NCBI GenBank assembly: GCA_036244855.1
Contig: BQKZ01010214.1
Span: 1-19,467 of the forward strand
Direction of reading: 5' to 3'
Length of the DNA stretch: 19,467 bases
DNA from: Temnopleurus reevesii
Lineage: Eukaryota > Echinodermata > Echinoidea > Temnopleuroida > Temnopleuridae
Positions within the stretch are counted from its first letter, which is position 1. Every line of letters starts with the position of its first letter. Positions 8,428 through 17,818 of the stretch are shown piece after piece. The position numbers were made by a program, and so were the translations under genes. A model generated the notes under the pieces. The model did not search any database, was not told where the DNA came from, and saw only the letters and a program-made list of their open reading frames with translations.

Positions 8428-9229
8428 CAATTCGAAGTATGAGCTATAAATAAGATCTATTTAATCAATGAATCAACACAATTAAGGTCTGGTAATTTAA
8501 AGAACATTCACGCATGATATTTCACACGGAATAGACAGTAATAATCACAATTTTGTTGTTGCGGTTTGAGAGCAGGATGGGAACAGTCTGTTGGTGTGAC
8601 TGCTCTATTAAACATGTTTAACGGAGCGGTGGAGAAAGCTCAACTACTCCTAATGTTCGTGGCGCAATGCTCTAATGGTTCCCGCAGACTCGTTGGAGTC
8701 TCATTAAAGATGAGAATATTGTTCATCTTTCTTCAAATACATTTTTAGCACAGAAAGATGACATAGTTGAGGAGCATTCGGAAAATTGAGTTTTTATGGC
8801 CTGATTCAGCTTTATTTTATTTGATTATTGCCCCCGTTTAATACAGATTTTGTAAAATCGCGATTTTCATATCGAGAGATAAAAAGATCAGATATTTGAT
8901 TATTTTTTTAGAACTTATCTGAAACATCACCTCGATGGATTTATTTCAATTTTCATTTTATTTTTTTTTTCTTGATTTTGTTTTCTGAATGAAAGAGAAT
9001 ATCAGCTAGCGAAAGTGAGGTCTCCAAAGAAGAACGGAAAGACGCATTAAGTCCATTTTTGAATAAAAAAAAACAACATCACCTTTTTCTGTAGTTTGCA
9101 CCCTTCATATAATCATTTTGCTGAGCGTGTGCTTGGAAAAATTGCAATAATGTACCTTTTCCAGTTTTGGGGCAGATTAATTGGACTTTTTTTGTAAACG
9201 TTTGTACCATTTGAGCACCCTTTTCATTA
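8428..9229. other. AT-rich intergenic DNA, no gene seen
   Basis: Contains poly(T)/poly(A)-rich stretches near 8960-8971 and 9065-9074. A small inverted repeat (TCATCTTTCT at 8722-8731 with AGAAAGATGA at 8753-8762) is present. The 60-codon + frame at 8566-8748 has no recognisable motif. Confidence 0.45.
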
Positions 9230-9680
9230 GGTTGCATCTCATGATACAATCTTCTGATCCTTCCCGGGTCTCTCGCTCATCGTCAGATTATCACCCTGAT
9301 CAAATTACTCATAATCATTCCAATTTTCTACACACCTTTATCAGTTTAAATTTGAACTCTACATCTGTCTCATTTTGAATTCCTGTACGTCTTCTTTCTT
9401 TCCGTAATTAACAACTTAATGAAGCAATTACGTTGAGGTGCACGCATGAGCCAAAGGAGTCCGATAATTCTTGATATGCATGATGCTAACGAAAGTGCCT
9501 TTATTCTTCTGTCTGCCTGGCAATCTAACACATCTCGACTTCTCTTTCAATCTGATTAAGAGTAGCCTACATGTACTGTGAATATGGTCAGAAATGCAAC
9601 TTTCTGGTTATTTTAATAAGAATCTAGTACTTTTGTCGAAAATAATGGAGGGTTAGTGTCCCTAAGGGCTCGTTGAATTA
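9230..9680 (+). repeat. Dispersed repeat family R, copy 1
   Basis: Landmarks shared with two downstream copies, in order: GGTCTCTCGCTCATCGTCAG, TTATCACCCTGATCA, AACTCTACATCTGTCTCATT, GAATTCCTGTACGTCTTC, ACGTTGAGGTGCACGCATGA, TCTTGATATGCATGATGC, CAACTTTCTGGTTATTTTA and AGTGTCC. No conserved open frame exists across copies. This copy preserves the uninterrupted site that is occupied in copy 2. Confidence 0.7.
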
Positions 9681-9710
9681 AACGTTTTGCCGTAGAAAAC
9701 TATGCATGGC

Positions 9711-9731
9711 AAAAAAAAAAAAAAAAAAAAA
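9711..9731 (+). repeat. Poly(A) run of about 21 bases
   Basis: A homopolymer A tract between copies 1 and 2 of repeat family R. It might be the tail of an old retroposed sequence or a simple slippage product. No target duplication was identified. Confidence 0.8.
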
Positions 9732-9894
9732 TCACGAAAGTTAGGGTAAAGAGCAATTTTGTCAAATACTTATTACACAGGTAAAAACCTTGACATGAAA
9801 TTACGTAGAGTTTTCAACATCATAAAGTTTATATTTATTTTATTTATCTCCGGGGCCGGCTCCTGGGATCCTTGTAGTGTTAACTGTTCAATCT

Positions 9895-10475
9895 TACTAG
9901 TTTGTCAAGAGTATTGCCCTGGCTTTCCGCACACCCTGCAATATGATACGAATTTTGCCAAGTGAAAGACTCTTGGTATCTATCCCAGGTCTCTAGCTTC
10001 CCGCTAATCGTCAGGCTATCAGGGGCCGATTGCTCGAAATGGTCTTAGCTATCCTCTTCTTGCTAAGGCGTCTTGAATTCTTGTGCCACCCTCGTAACAT
10101 AGGCATTAGCGTCGATACGACTATGTTAGGAGGGTGGCGCAAGAACTTAATACGCCTTAGTATGAAGAGGATAGCTAAGACTATTTCGAGCAACTGGCCC
10201 CTGATCACTTTGAACTCTACATCTGTCTCATTCGGAATTCCTGTACATCTTCAGCGTTTCCTTCATGAGGTAGTATATGAGCCTGGTGATTTCAATACTT
10301 CTTGATATGCGAGATGCCAACGAAAGTCTATTCTTCGAGCATGCATAGCTTTCTCATGTGACGCTCTCTGCCTCTTCTCCTTTCAAATTGATTAGAATTG
10401 TGGTCAGAAATATAACTTTCTGGTTATTTTAGTCAAATAGTAGTTTTTAAACCAAAAAGCTAAGTGTCCATTGGA
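9895..10475 (+). repeat. Dispersed repeat family R, copy 2 (interrupted)
   Basis: It shares with copy 3 an upstream segment (CACACCCTGCAAT, GACTCTTG, AGGTCTC) and with both copies CTAATCGTCAGG, TGATCACTTTGAACTCTACA, CTGTCTCATTCGGAATTC, ATACTTCTTGATATGC, AACTTTCTGGTTATTTTA and AGTGTCC. It is split by the 184-bp foldback element at 10020-10203. Similarity after 10450 is weak, so the right boundary is approximate. Confidence 0.68.
10020..10203. mobile_element. Long foldback element (83-bp arms, 14-base loop)
   Basis: Arms 10022-10104 and 10119-10201 are about 87 percent identical as inverted repeats, with 11 or so mismatches in 83 by eye. The ends read CAGGGGCC and GGCCCCTG. Conserved arm blocks include TTGCTCGAAAT, TCTTAGCTATCCTCTTC, CTAAGGCG, TTCTTG and GCCACCCTC. 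The element is almost entirely palindrome, so similar peptides are open on both strands (10030-10305 on + and 10011-10208 on -); these are not genes. The CAGGG ends recall hAT-type elements, but no 8-bp target duplication is visible. Confidence 0.85.
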
Positions 10476-10524
10476 CCCTTTTAGCTCTTATCAAGCTGAG
10501 TAGTTTATGAAGATTAAAGCCCCG

Positions 10525-10822
10525 ACTGTTCCACACTCCATGCAATGCTATTAAATCGTTACTCGAGTGTGATGGACTCTTGCTATCCTTCTAGGTCTCG
10601 AGCTAATCGTCAGGTTATCACCCTGATCACTTCAAATTTGAACTCTACATCTGTCTCATTCGGAATTCTTAAACGTATTCATTCTCTCTGTCTCATTCTG
10701 AACTTTCTTGAACGTATTCATTCTCTCCTTAATGGAACTATTACGGTGAGGTGCATGCATGAGCCTGGTTATTCCAATACTTCTTGACATGCATGATGCC
10801 AGCAAAAGTCTTTTTAAAAAGT
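10525..10822 (+). repeat. Dispersed repeat family R, copy 3
   Basis: The order of landmarks is as in copies 1 and 2: CCACACTCCATGCAATG, GACTCTTGCTATCC, AGGTCTCGAGCTAATCGTCA, TTATCACCCTGATCACTT, CTACATCTGTCTCATTCGGA, GTGAGGTGCATGCATGAGCC, TTCTTGACATGCATGATGCC. An internal duplication of about 40 bp repeats TCTGTCTCATTC and GAACGTATTCATTCTCTC. The copy breaks off near 10822, where the LINE tail begins. Confidence 0.72.
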
Positions 10823-10847
10823 CATTTTCAAGCATTTGCTGTTTTCT

Positions 10848-11355
10848 TTTAATAATATACATGGATTTATATAGCGTAATTACTAAACTAAATATATTCA
10901 GCTGCGCTAATTATCTCTTAATGCCAAATTGTATAAAGAAGTTTTTAAGAGAAAAGATATGTTTTTAAGTTGGACTTGAATGTATTTAGGGATTGAGAGT
11001 TTCTGATATGGATTGGCAAGCTGTTCCAAAGTTTTTGAGCTGCTAGGGCAAAAGCACGGTCTCCCATTGTGAGTTTTGTTTTGTGGTTAGGAATGTGGAG
11101 TAGGCCTATTCGTGTATCTCTAGAGCTGCGCAGGCTGCGACAGTGTGACTGGTCTTAGAATCTGATGAGTTCTATGATATAGCTAGGGCCTTGACCATGT
11201 AAGGATTTGAATACAATTAACAAAATCTTGAATGGAATTCTTTGCCGGATTGGTAACCAATGAAGCTTTCTCAGAAGAAGTGTACAGGAAGTGAATTTGG
11301 GTTGACGGTAGATGAGTCTTGCACATGCATTTTGAACTTTTTGCCCTATACATCT
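10848..11355 (-). pseudogene. 3' end of a decayed CR1/L2-like LINE retrotransposon
   Basis: Read on the minus strand, the sequence encodes the C-terminal part of a non-LTR retrotransposon ORF2 downstream of the catalytic reverse-transcriptase core. Landmarks in order: VQNACARLIYR, KLHWLPIRQRI, FKILLIVFKSLHG, GPSYIIELI, then an in-frame stop at about 11156-11158. After it come SLRSSRDTR, TMGDRAFALAAQKLWNSLP, a TFKSNLKTYLF end and a stop at 10945-10947. This block pattern is well known from CR1/L2-clade elements of fish, echinoderms and other animals. The short 3' UTR that follows contains CGCTATATAAAT near 10866-10877, a typical tail motif of such elements. An in-frame TGA near 11355 closes the readable part. 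The copy is 5'-truncated, broken and non-functional; it does not include the catalytic RT motif. Confidence 0.82.
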
Positions 11356-11629
11356 AATTCAAATTATTTTCTTTCTAATTAAAAGATGGGTTTCTCCTAC
11401 AATCCACATGTAATTGCTAAAAGCTGAATAAACTAGAGAGTACCATACTCGAGAGTTGTGCAAATGAGACGCCCTCCCCCCTTTTTTTTAAATAAATCTC
11501 TCACGCAGTTAGAAAATAATGCAACATTGCATCTTGCCACACTTGGAGAACCCTTTTGGGTTAGAAATATTGCATTTTTCAAAAGAAAGGTGCGCTGTTG
11601 CTCCTTTTCTCCTCGTGCAAGTATCCTCA
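11356..11629. other. Intergenic stretch between LINE remnant and tandem array
   Basis: AT-rich with a C/T run (CCCTCCCCCC followed by T8) at 11472-11489. A + frame at 11458-11904 (148 codons) opens here but runs into array-related repeat sequence, has no recognisable domain, and is treated as fortuitous. Confidence 0.45.
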
Positions 11630-11800
11630 ATCTTCTACCTCGCTTCATCATGCATACACTAGTTTTGGTCACGACATTTCATTCTACAGTGTGTGGTAAC
11701 AACATGTATCCATTCACTCCTAAGTCGGTCATCTATGCAAATCTGTTGGCTCCCTTGAGGGATAAGTTCGTGTACTGCCTGTTTCGAACCAAGCTTAAGA
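11630..11800 (+). repeat. Diverged left-flank copy of the long array unit
   Basis: TCTACCTCGCTTCATCATGC (11634-11653), TTTCATTCTACA and CACTCCTAAGTCGGTCATCT match the order seen in the long units at 14125-14185 and 15001-15075. The last 90 bases (about 11708-11800) closely match 15763-15856: both contain TCGGTCATCTATGCAAATCT, GTTGGCTCCCT and ACCAAGCTTAAG. The piece therefore bounds the array on its left side. Confidence 0.6.
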
Positions 11801-11887
11801 ACGTTCCAAATCCGACGCGAGTACACTGCAAGTCTAAATTATTTGCTTCCTATTATCACTATACACACGACAAAAGGGGCAACAGTG

Positions 11888-13860
11888 GCGTCACTGGATC
11901 GTAACTATTGTTCTGAGCTCTCATAGTGATAACAGGTAGCAGAATGTTCTGATTTTCACTGTATGTCGAACAAAATGTCGAATAAAATCCTTCAAATATC
12001 CTTCTCTTCTACATACCGGTACTTATTTCACATCTACCCAGAATGATCTCTCAACCTCCTCCTCTATCGTCTTATAGAGATCTTTATAGTAATAACAGGT
12101 AGCAAATTAACACGAATCGCACTGTATAATCCCTTTCAGAATCCCTCTGTCCTGTTCATGTGCTTGTTTCACATCTACTGAAGATGTTCTCTCAACCTCT
12201 TCCTCTATCATTCTGGTAGCATCAATGGACCATAATTATCTATTGTTTTAAGCTCTTACAGTGGTAACAGGTAGTAAAATATTCAGAATTACACTGTATA
12301 AGACATATTAAAAAATACCTCTTTTCTACATACATATACTTGTTTCACATCTACTGAAGATATTCCCTCAACCTCCTCTTCTATCATTCTAGCGGCATCA
12401 CTGGACCACATCTGATGATCTGAGTTCTTCTACTGGTATAAAAAATATATGATGAATTGCACTGTATGAAACCTTTTGCGAATCCATCTTTTCTTCATAC
12501 AAACACTTGTTTCACATCTACTACACATTTCCCTCAACTTCTTCCTCTTTCATTCTACATCACGGAATGGACCATTATACTGTTCCGAACTCTTATATTG
12601 ATAACAGGTAGCAGAACACTATGAAGTAAACTGTATAAAACCCTTTAAAACTTCCTTATTTCTGTATGTAAATACTTATTTCACAACTACTGGAGATGTT
12701 CCCCACCCCCTCTCTCAACCATTCTAGTGTCATCACTGGACAAAATCTATTGTTCTGAACTCTTATAGTGATAATAGGTAGAGAACTTATCAGAATTGCA
12801 CTGTATAAGACCATTTTGAGAATTCTTCTTTTACATACAAGTGTTTGTTTCACATCTACTGAAGATGTTCTCTCAACATCTTCCTCTATCATTCTGGTAG
12901 CATCAATGGACCATAATAATCTATTGTTTTAAGCTCTTATAAAATACAGTGGTGACAGGTAGTAAAATATTCTGAATTACACTGTATATGACATATCAAA
13001 AAATACCTCTTTTCTACATACATATACCTGTTTCACATCAACTGAAGATTTTCCCTCAACCTCCTCTTCTATCATTCTAGTAGCATCACTGGACCATATT
13101 TGATGTTCTTAGCTCTTATAGTGATAACAGGTAGCAGAATGCATTGAAGCACACTGTATAAACCCTTTTAGAGCACCCTGTTTCTATAATGCAACTAATT
13201 GTTTCACATCTACTAAAGATGTTCCTCTATCAGTCTAGTGGCATCATTGGATCATATCTAATGTTCGGAGCTCGTCTATAGGTAAAACAAATATTATGAA
13301 TTGCACTGTAGAAAACCCTTTGCGAATCCCTTTTTTTCTGTGCAAGTACTTGTTTCACATCTACTGAAGATGTTCTCTCAACATCTTCCTCGTCATTCTA
13401 GTGCAGCCCTGGTCTAGTGGCATCACTGGACTAAATCTATTGATCTGAGCTCAGATAGTGTTAACAGGTAGTAGTATATTCTAAAATTGCACAGTAAAAG
13501 AAGAAAAAACAACTTTAAGAATACTCTTTTTTTCTATATGGACGTACCTATTTCATATATACTGCAGATGTTCTCTCAACCTCTTCCTTTACCATTCTAT
13601 AGTAGCATTACTGGACCATATATATTGTTCTTAGCTCTTATAATGATAACGGGTAGCAAAATATTCAAAAATGCACAGTATAAAACCGTACCCTTTAAGA
13701 ATCCCTCTTTTACATACAGGTTCTTGTTTCATATCTACTTTAGATGTTCCCTACACCTCTTCCTCAGCATTCTTGTAGCATCTCTGCATGATAATGGGTA
13801 GTAAAATATTTTACATTATGCAGTATAAATTCTTTGATATTTCGTCTTTTCTATATACAA
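11888..13860 (+). repeat. Satellite-like tandem array, ~12 monomers of ~170 bp
   Basis: The box AGTGATAACAGGTAG or close variants recurs at about 11925, 12088, 12260, 12597, 12766, 12947, 13120, 13457 and 13642, with degenerate versions near 12435, 13275 and 13787. The mean spacing is near 170 bp. Each monomer continues with CACTGTATAA, CCCTTT.GAATCC, TCTTTTCTACATACA, CTTGTTTCACATCTACTGAA, GATGTTC(T/C)CTCAACCTCTTC, CTATCATTCTAG and GCATCACTGGACCATA. Monomers differ by roughly 15-30 percent. A block at 12166-12418 and one at 12847-13107 are much closer to each other than to their neighbours, giving a four-monomer (about 680 bp) higher-order period. No reading frame is conserved across the monomers. 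Confidence 0.88.
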
Positions 13861-15560
13861 TTACTTGTTTCACATCTACTGTAGATGATCCCTCATCTTC
13901 CTCTTTCATTCTACATCACGTACATGTATCACTGAATTTCTCTTCCTCTCGTCCTCTCATGTATCACGTTCCTACTTCATCAACATCCTTGCTATGAGCA
14001 CAGGTCACAGTTGTGTGCAGTTTCCAATTGTGTAAGAAATATGTAAGCAAGTGTGAAAAATATGCATGAAGTAAAAGTTATATCGCATATTCTTCAACAA
14101 TTCTTCATACCCTAACATACTAGTAGCTTCATCATGCATTTCAGAGATTCCAGTCATTCCGGAATATGCACTCCTAAAACGATCTATAGATGAAAATGGC
14201 TGGACGAGTAGGTTAACTGGGAGCCAACTGTTGATCTAATCATTATCTTAGTAATTTCCATACATAAATGGCTAAAACTCGATCAAACCTAACAGGAAAT
14301 ATGGTCAATTTTGGCTAGAATGAAGAATTCCTCTTTTCTATACACAAGTAGTTTCACGCCTACTTAAGAAGTTACCTCAATATCTCCCTCTATCATTCTG
14401 TATCACGTATATGTATCACTAAATTTCTCTTCCTCTCGCCCTCCAATGTATCACAATCCTACTTCATCCACATCCTTGCTATGAGCACAGGTCACAGTTG
14501 TGTGCATTTTGCAAGAAATATGCAAGAAATAAAAGCTACATCGCACAATCTTCAAAATCATTCATCCACAATCTGGCGCACACAATATCAACATAGCTTC
14601 ATCATGCAAACACTCTCCGAGATGCAGCTGGGAGCGAACTGGTGAACTAATCATAATTTTACTAATTTCCAGACAGAACTGACTGAAACTCAGTCAAACC
14701 TACATCTAACTTCCAAATAGTTAAGAAACTCTCTTTTCTACATACAAATACTTGTTTCACATCTACTGAGATATTCCCTCAGCCTCCTCCTTTATCATTC
14801 TACATCACGTACATGTATCACTGAATGTCTCTTCCTCTCGTCCTCCCATGTATCACGTTCCTACTTCAACATTCTGAACCCAGGCCGCAATTGGGTGCGT
14901 TTTCTTACCTTGTGGGAAATATGTAAGCAAAGTGTGAGAAATATGCAAGAAGTGAAAGGTATATCCCGTATTCTTCAACGTGTCTTCATACTTCAACATA
15001 CTAGTAGCTTCATCATGCATCTTAGAGATTCCAATCATTCAGGAATATGCACTCCTAAAACGATCTACAGATGAAAGTGATTGGATGAGTAGTCAACTGG
15101 TGAACTAATCACTATTTTACTAATTTCAGACATAAATGAGTAAAACCCAGTCAAACCTAACAAGTAATATGGGCAAATTTGGCGAGAATGAAGAATTCCT
15201 ATTTTCCACATACAAGTACTCGTTTCAAATCTAATGCACATGCTCCCTCAATATCTTCCTCAGTCATTCTGTATCACGTGCATGTATCACCTAATTTCTC
15301 TTCCTTTCGTCCTCCCATGTATCTAGTTCCTACTTTATCAACATCCTTGCTATGAGCTCTGACCATCATTGGGTGTATTTTCTTACCCTACCTTGCAAGA
15401 TATATCAAAGCAAAATGTGAACAATATGCGAGCATAAATCGGTTAAATCGTACATTCTTTCACCTAATTCATCCACAATTTCTTTTGGTAATATTATTTT
15501 TCTACCTTGCTACATCATTCATACACTCTCAGAGATGCCAACCACCCCGGAATATGCATG
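13861..15560 (+). repeat. Composite tandem array, four units of ~400-490 bp
   Basis: The units are anchored by CATGTATCACTGAATTTCTC or variants at about 13921, 14410, 14812 and 15280. Each begins with the second half of the 170-bp monomer (CTTGTTTCACATCTACTG through ATCATTCT) and then switches to new sequence. That new sequence runs TCTTCCTCTCGTCCTCCCAT, CATCCTTGCTATGAGCACAG, GCTTCATCATGC, AATATGCACTCCTAAAACGA, GAGTAGTCAACTGG, AAACTCAGTCAAACCTA and GAAGAATTCC. Units 1 and 3 share features absent from unit 2, such as the ATATGCACTCCTAAAACGAT block, suggesting a dimeric pattern of about 890 bp. No conserved reading frame. Confidence 0.85.
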
Positions 15561-15762
15561 GGTTCAAGATTAAAATGTGAATAACGAAGCAATTGTACAA
15601 AAGTGAGAGTAAGCATGCTTAGAATAGTTGCACTCGCAGGTATTCATTGCAATGAAAGCCTCGAATCCATATGAAATAGACCTCATTAATATTTTAGAAG
15701 GGTTGGGATCTCTGAACTCTTTTGGCCATGTATTTTCGTCCCATAGCGTGTATTGAGAACGT

Positions 15763-15856
15763 GTATTCATACACCCCTAACTCGGTCATCTATGCAAATC
15801 TGTTGGCTCCCTAGAGGGGTAAGTCCGTGTACCGCCTGATCCTAACCAAGCTTAAG
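15763..15856 (+). repeat. Right-flank direct copy of 11708-11800
   Basis: It matches the left-flank segment through CTCGGTCATCTATGCAAATC, TGTTGGCTCCCT, GAGGG, AAGT.CGTGTAC and ACCAAGCTTAAG in the same orientation. Two direct copies about 4 kb apart therefore bracket both arrays. They are not long terminal repeats in the usual sense, because no TG...CA ends, primer site or coding interior is present. Confidence 0.75.
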
Positions 15857-16393
15857 TAATACCTGGGATACTGTACGCCGGGTAAAATTTCCTTTTATTC
15901 ATGACTATCAGTCTATTCTGTTCCTTCAAAACTTTATTTCTATATATCTCTCTCCTGCTCTCCACTATTTCTTTTTCTCTCTCTCTGTAATATAAAAATT
16001 GTATAAAAAAAATTGGAGGATAAATGGAACAAAAAAGCGCACGGTTAAAGGTTTGTGTCCATTCTACAACATAATGAATAAATCTGGCGTGAAAACACAT
16101 CGCTAAAAATTGATATAGGCAGGAAAATGATATGTCATTAAATCTGCATTCAGCAATCTCTGGTCATATAGCAAAAATGATTTTTTTATGCGGCCTAGTG
16201 CATATTTTGTTCATTACTCATTTACATGGACAACGTACTTATTTATTAATTGCATGTATTGCTTTTGCAAATCCAGAAAGTAGTGAGCATTGTCGGTAAC
16301 TATTAAGCTAGATACGAAGACGATTTGGGGCTACTATTGTTTGAGATACGTCTTTGATAATGCCCCCGCCCCTCCAAAAAAAAGCAATGAAAC
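15857..16393. other. AT-rich intergenic DNA, nothing recognised
   Basis: Contains a CT-rich stretch near 15948-15988 and otherwise unstructured AT-rich DNA. The minus frame 15852-16100 (82 codons) has no recognisable motif. Confidence 0.45.
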
Positions 16394-16463
16394 AAATAAT
16401 AACAATGGTAATAGTAATAATGATAATGATAACAATAATAATAATAATAATAATGATGATGAT

Positions 16464-16509
<46 letters not shown>

Positions 16510-16524
16510 GTAATAATAATAATC
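16394..16524 (+). repeat. (AAT)n microsatellite with GAT and AAC variants
   Basis: About 130 bases of AAT/ATA/TAA units. The left half is interrupted by ATGGT, AGT, GAT and AAC variants, and the right half is purer. It yields poly-Asn and poly-Ile frames on both strands, which are not genes. Confidence 0.92.
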
Positions 16525-17081
16525 ATTTGCAATAGAGCGCTTGAGAACAATTTTTCTAAGTTTTCACAAAGTTTTGAAGGCATTTTTTGTCACCGGGATT
16601 AAATGGGTGATAATAATGAGATGTTCGTCACAAAGTTCATGATCTCTTTAAATTCATGCTTTTCTCCGCTGTTAGTGCTTTATAATGAATTGAATGTTAA
16701 TACTGGGCACCACCTTATATTCCACATCGTATTCTTCTCAGGTCGTCGATTGGTAACACTCTACTTGCAAAATTGCAGCGCATGATATCGACCTAGTTCA
16801 AGCGAGAGAGATTGCAAATGAGGAGTCCCTGTCAAAGATCAGTCACATCTTCGAGTAAAGAGCCGAGATGCGGCCGGCGAACATTGAATTCGTTCTACCA
16901 ATACGGTCCTAGAGCGCAAAAAAAAAAAATCAGAGCGGACACTTTTAGTTAAGCCGACTGCCTCCCCTTGTGCTCGACGTCGGCACACGTAAGCGTTAGC
17001 TTAGCACATTCCCTGAGAATTATCCCTAATAAGGACCTGTAAGAATTCACATAATGAATCGTCTGTGATTTCATGAAGTGA
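16525..17081. other. Intergenic DNA, no gene seen
   Basis: Includes a 12-base poly(A) at 16918-16929 and a more GC-rich pocket near 16870-17000 with a GACGTC-centred palindrome (GCTCGACGTCGGC). The 60-codon + frame at 16603-16785 shows no motif. Confidence 0.4.
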
Positions 17082-17345
17082 CGGTAGTCAAAGGGTAATG
17101 TTGCATGACATTTGCTCGTCTATCAAAACGACTGAGGCGTCGTGGCGTGCGCCTGTAATCAAGCTAGAGAAAGTCATAAACTGACCTGGGAGGAGTTTCA
17201 CCAAGTCGTTCTTAAAGTTACGCACGACTTTAAGAAAGACTGGTGTACGTTTACGAGTGTAATACGCAAAAGACTCTCGATCATTTAGCACAGAAACTGA
17301 TACCAGTCGTGCGTTAAGTCTCCTTATCGTCACTTTTACCCTTTG
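17082..17345. mobile_element. Partial inverted-repeat element with an internal hairpin
   Basis: It begins with GTGACGGTAGTCAAAGGGTA, the same end as the three elements downstream, and finishes with CGTCACTTTTACCCTTT, a diverged inverted copy. The interior contains a strong hairpin at 17199-17245: CACCAAGTCGTTCTTAAAGT pairs with ACTTTAAGAAAGACTGGTG with one bulge and one mismatch. A shorter echo (AGTCGTGCGTTAAGTCT) lies at 17307-17323. The interior is unlike the downstream copies, so this may be a nested or recombinant element. Confidence 0.6.
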
Positions 17346-17533
17346 GTACATGTATAGTGAAAACACGGACGATGTGTTGGCTTTTGACCGGCGAAAAGTG
17401 TGGCAGGGACTTCAGAGATGTTCGGCACACCACCGTCAAGTGATTGAATATTATTTTCAGGGAAACTCTAGCAGACGCATTCCTCATGTTCATGAAGTGA
17501 CGGTAGCCAAACATTTGAGCTCCCCCATGCCCG

Positions 17534-17681
17534 GTGACGGTAGCCAAAGGGTATTGTTGCATGAATACAAAGTCCCGACGTAGCAACAATTCAAAGAGTA
17601 TCCTGTTGATAAATGAGTAAAAATGAGTAAAAAATTATTTCCTTATGGTTGCATGCAACACTACCCTTCGACTACCGTCAC
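17534..17681. mobile_element. Inverted-repeat element Y, copy 1 (148 bp)
   Basis: The left end GTGACGGTAGCCAAAGGGTA and the right end TACCCTTCGACTACCGTCAC are inverted copies, and pairing continues inward through TTGTTGCATG with CATGCAACAC. The interior is AT-rich and includes AACAATTCAAAGAGTATCC and a short ATGAGTAAAA duplication. No coding capacity: a MITE-like element carried along in each tandem unit. Confidence 0.75.
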
Positions 17682-17818
17682 TTTGTGAAAAAAAGGAAAT
17701 GTTGGCTTTTGATGCAAAGTGTGGCAGGGATTTTAGAGATGTTCGGCACACCACCGTCAAGTGATTGAATATTATTCTCAGGGAAACTCTAGCAGACACA
17801 TTCCTCATGTTCATGAAG

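Noticed and set aside
10011..10305. Similar peptides open on both strands (65 and 91 codons)
   Set aside because: The similarity results from the foldback palindrome being read from both sides. It is not an ancient duplication of a gene.
11780..11800. Complement reads GGTTCGAAAC, like the B box of a tRNA-derived SINE
   Set aside because: No A box lies at the expected distance upstream, and the sibling copy at 15835-15856 lacks the motif.
11458..11904. 148-codon + strand open frame, the longest after the kinase
   Set aside because: Its second half is array-related repeat sequence shared with 15763-15856, where the frame is not maintained. No domain, signal peptide or conserved motif is visible.
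11888..13860. Regularly spaced repeats considered as a CRISPR array
   Set aside because: The unit is about 170 bp and similarity runs through the whole unit. There are no short identical repeats with unique spacers, and the context is eukaryotic.
11708..15856. Direct copies at both sides considered as LTRs of a retrotransposon
   Set aside because: They are only about 90 bp, lack TG...CA ends, and the interior is tandem repeat without a primer-binding site, polypurine tract or coding sequence.
16290..16602. Poly-Asn and poly-Ile frames
   Set aside because: They are translations of the AAT microsatellite. The same applies to the frame over 5541-5611.
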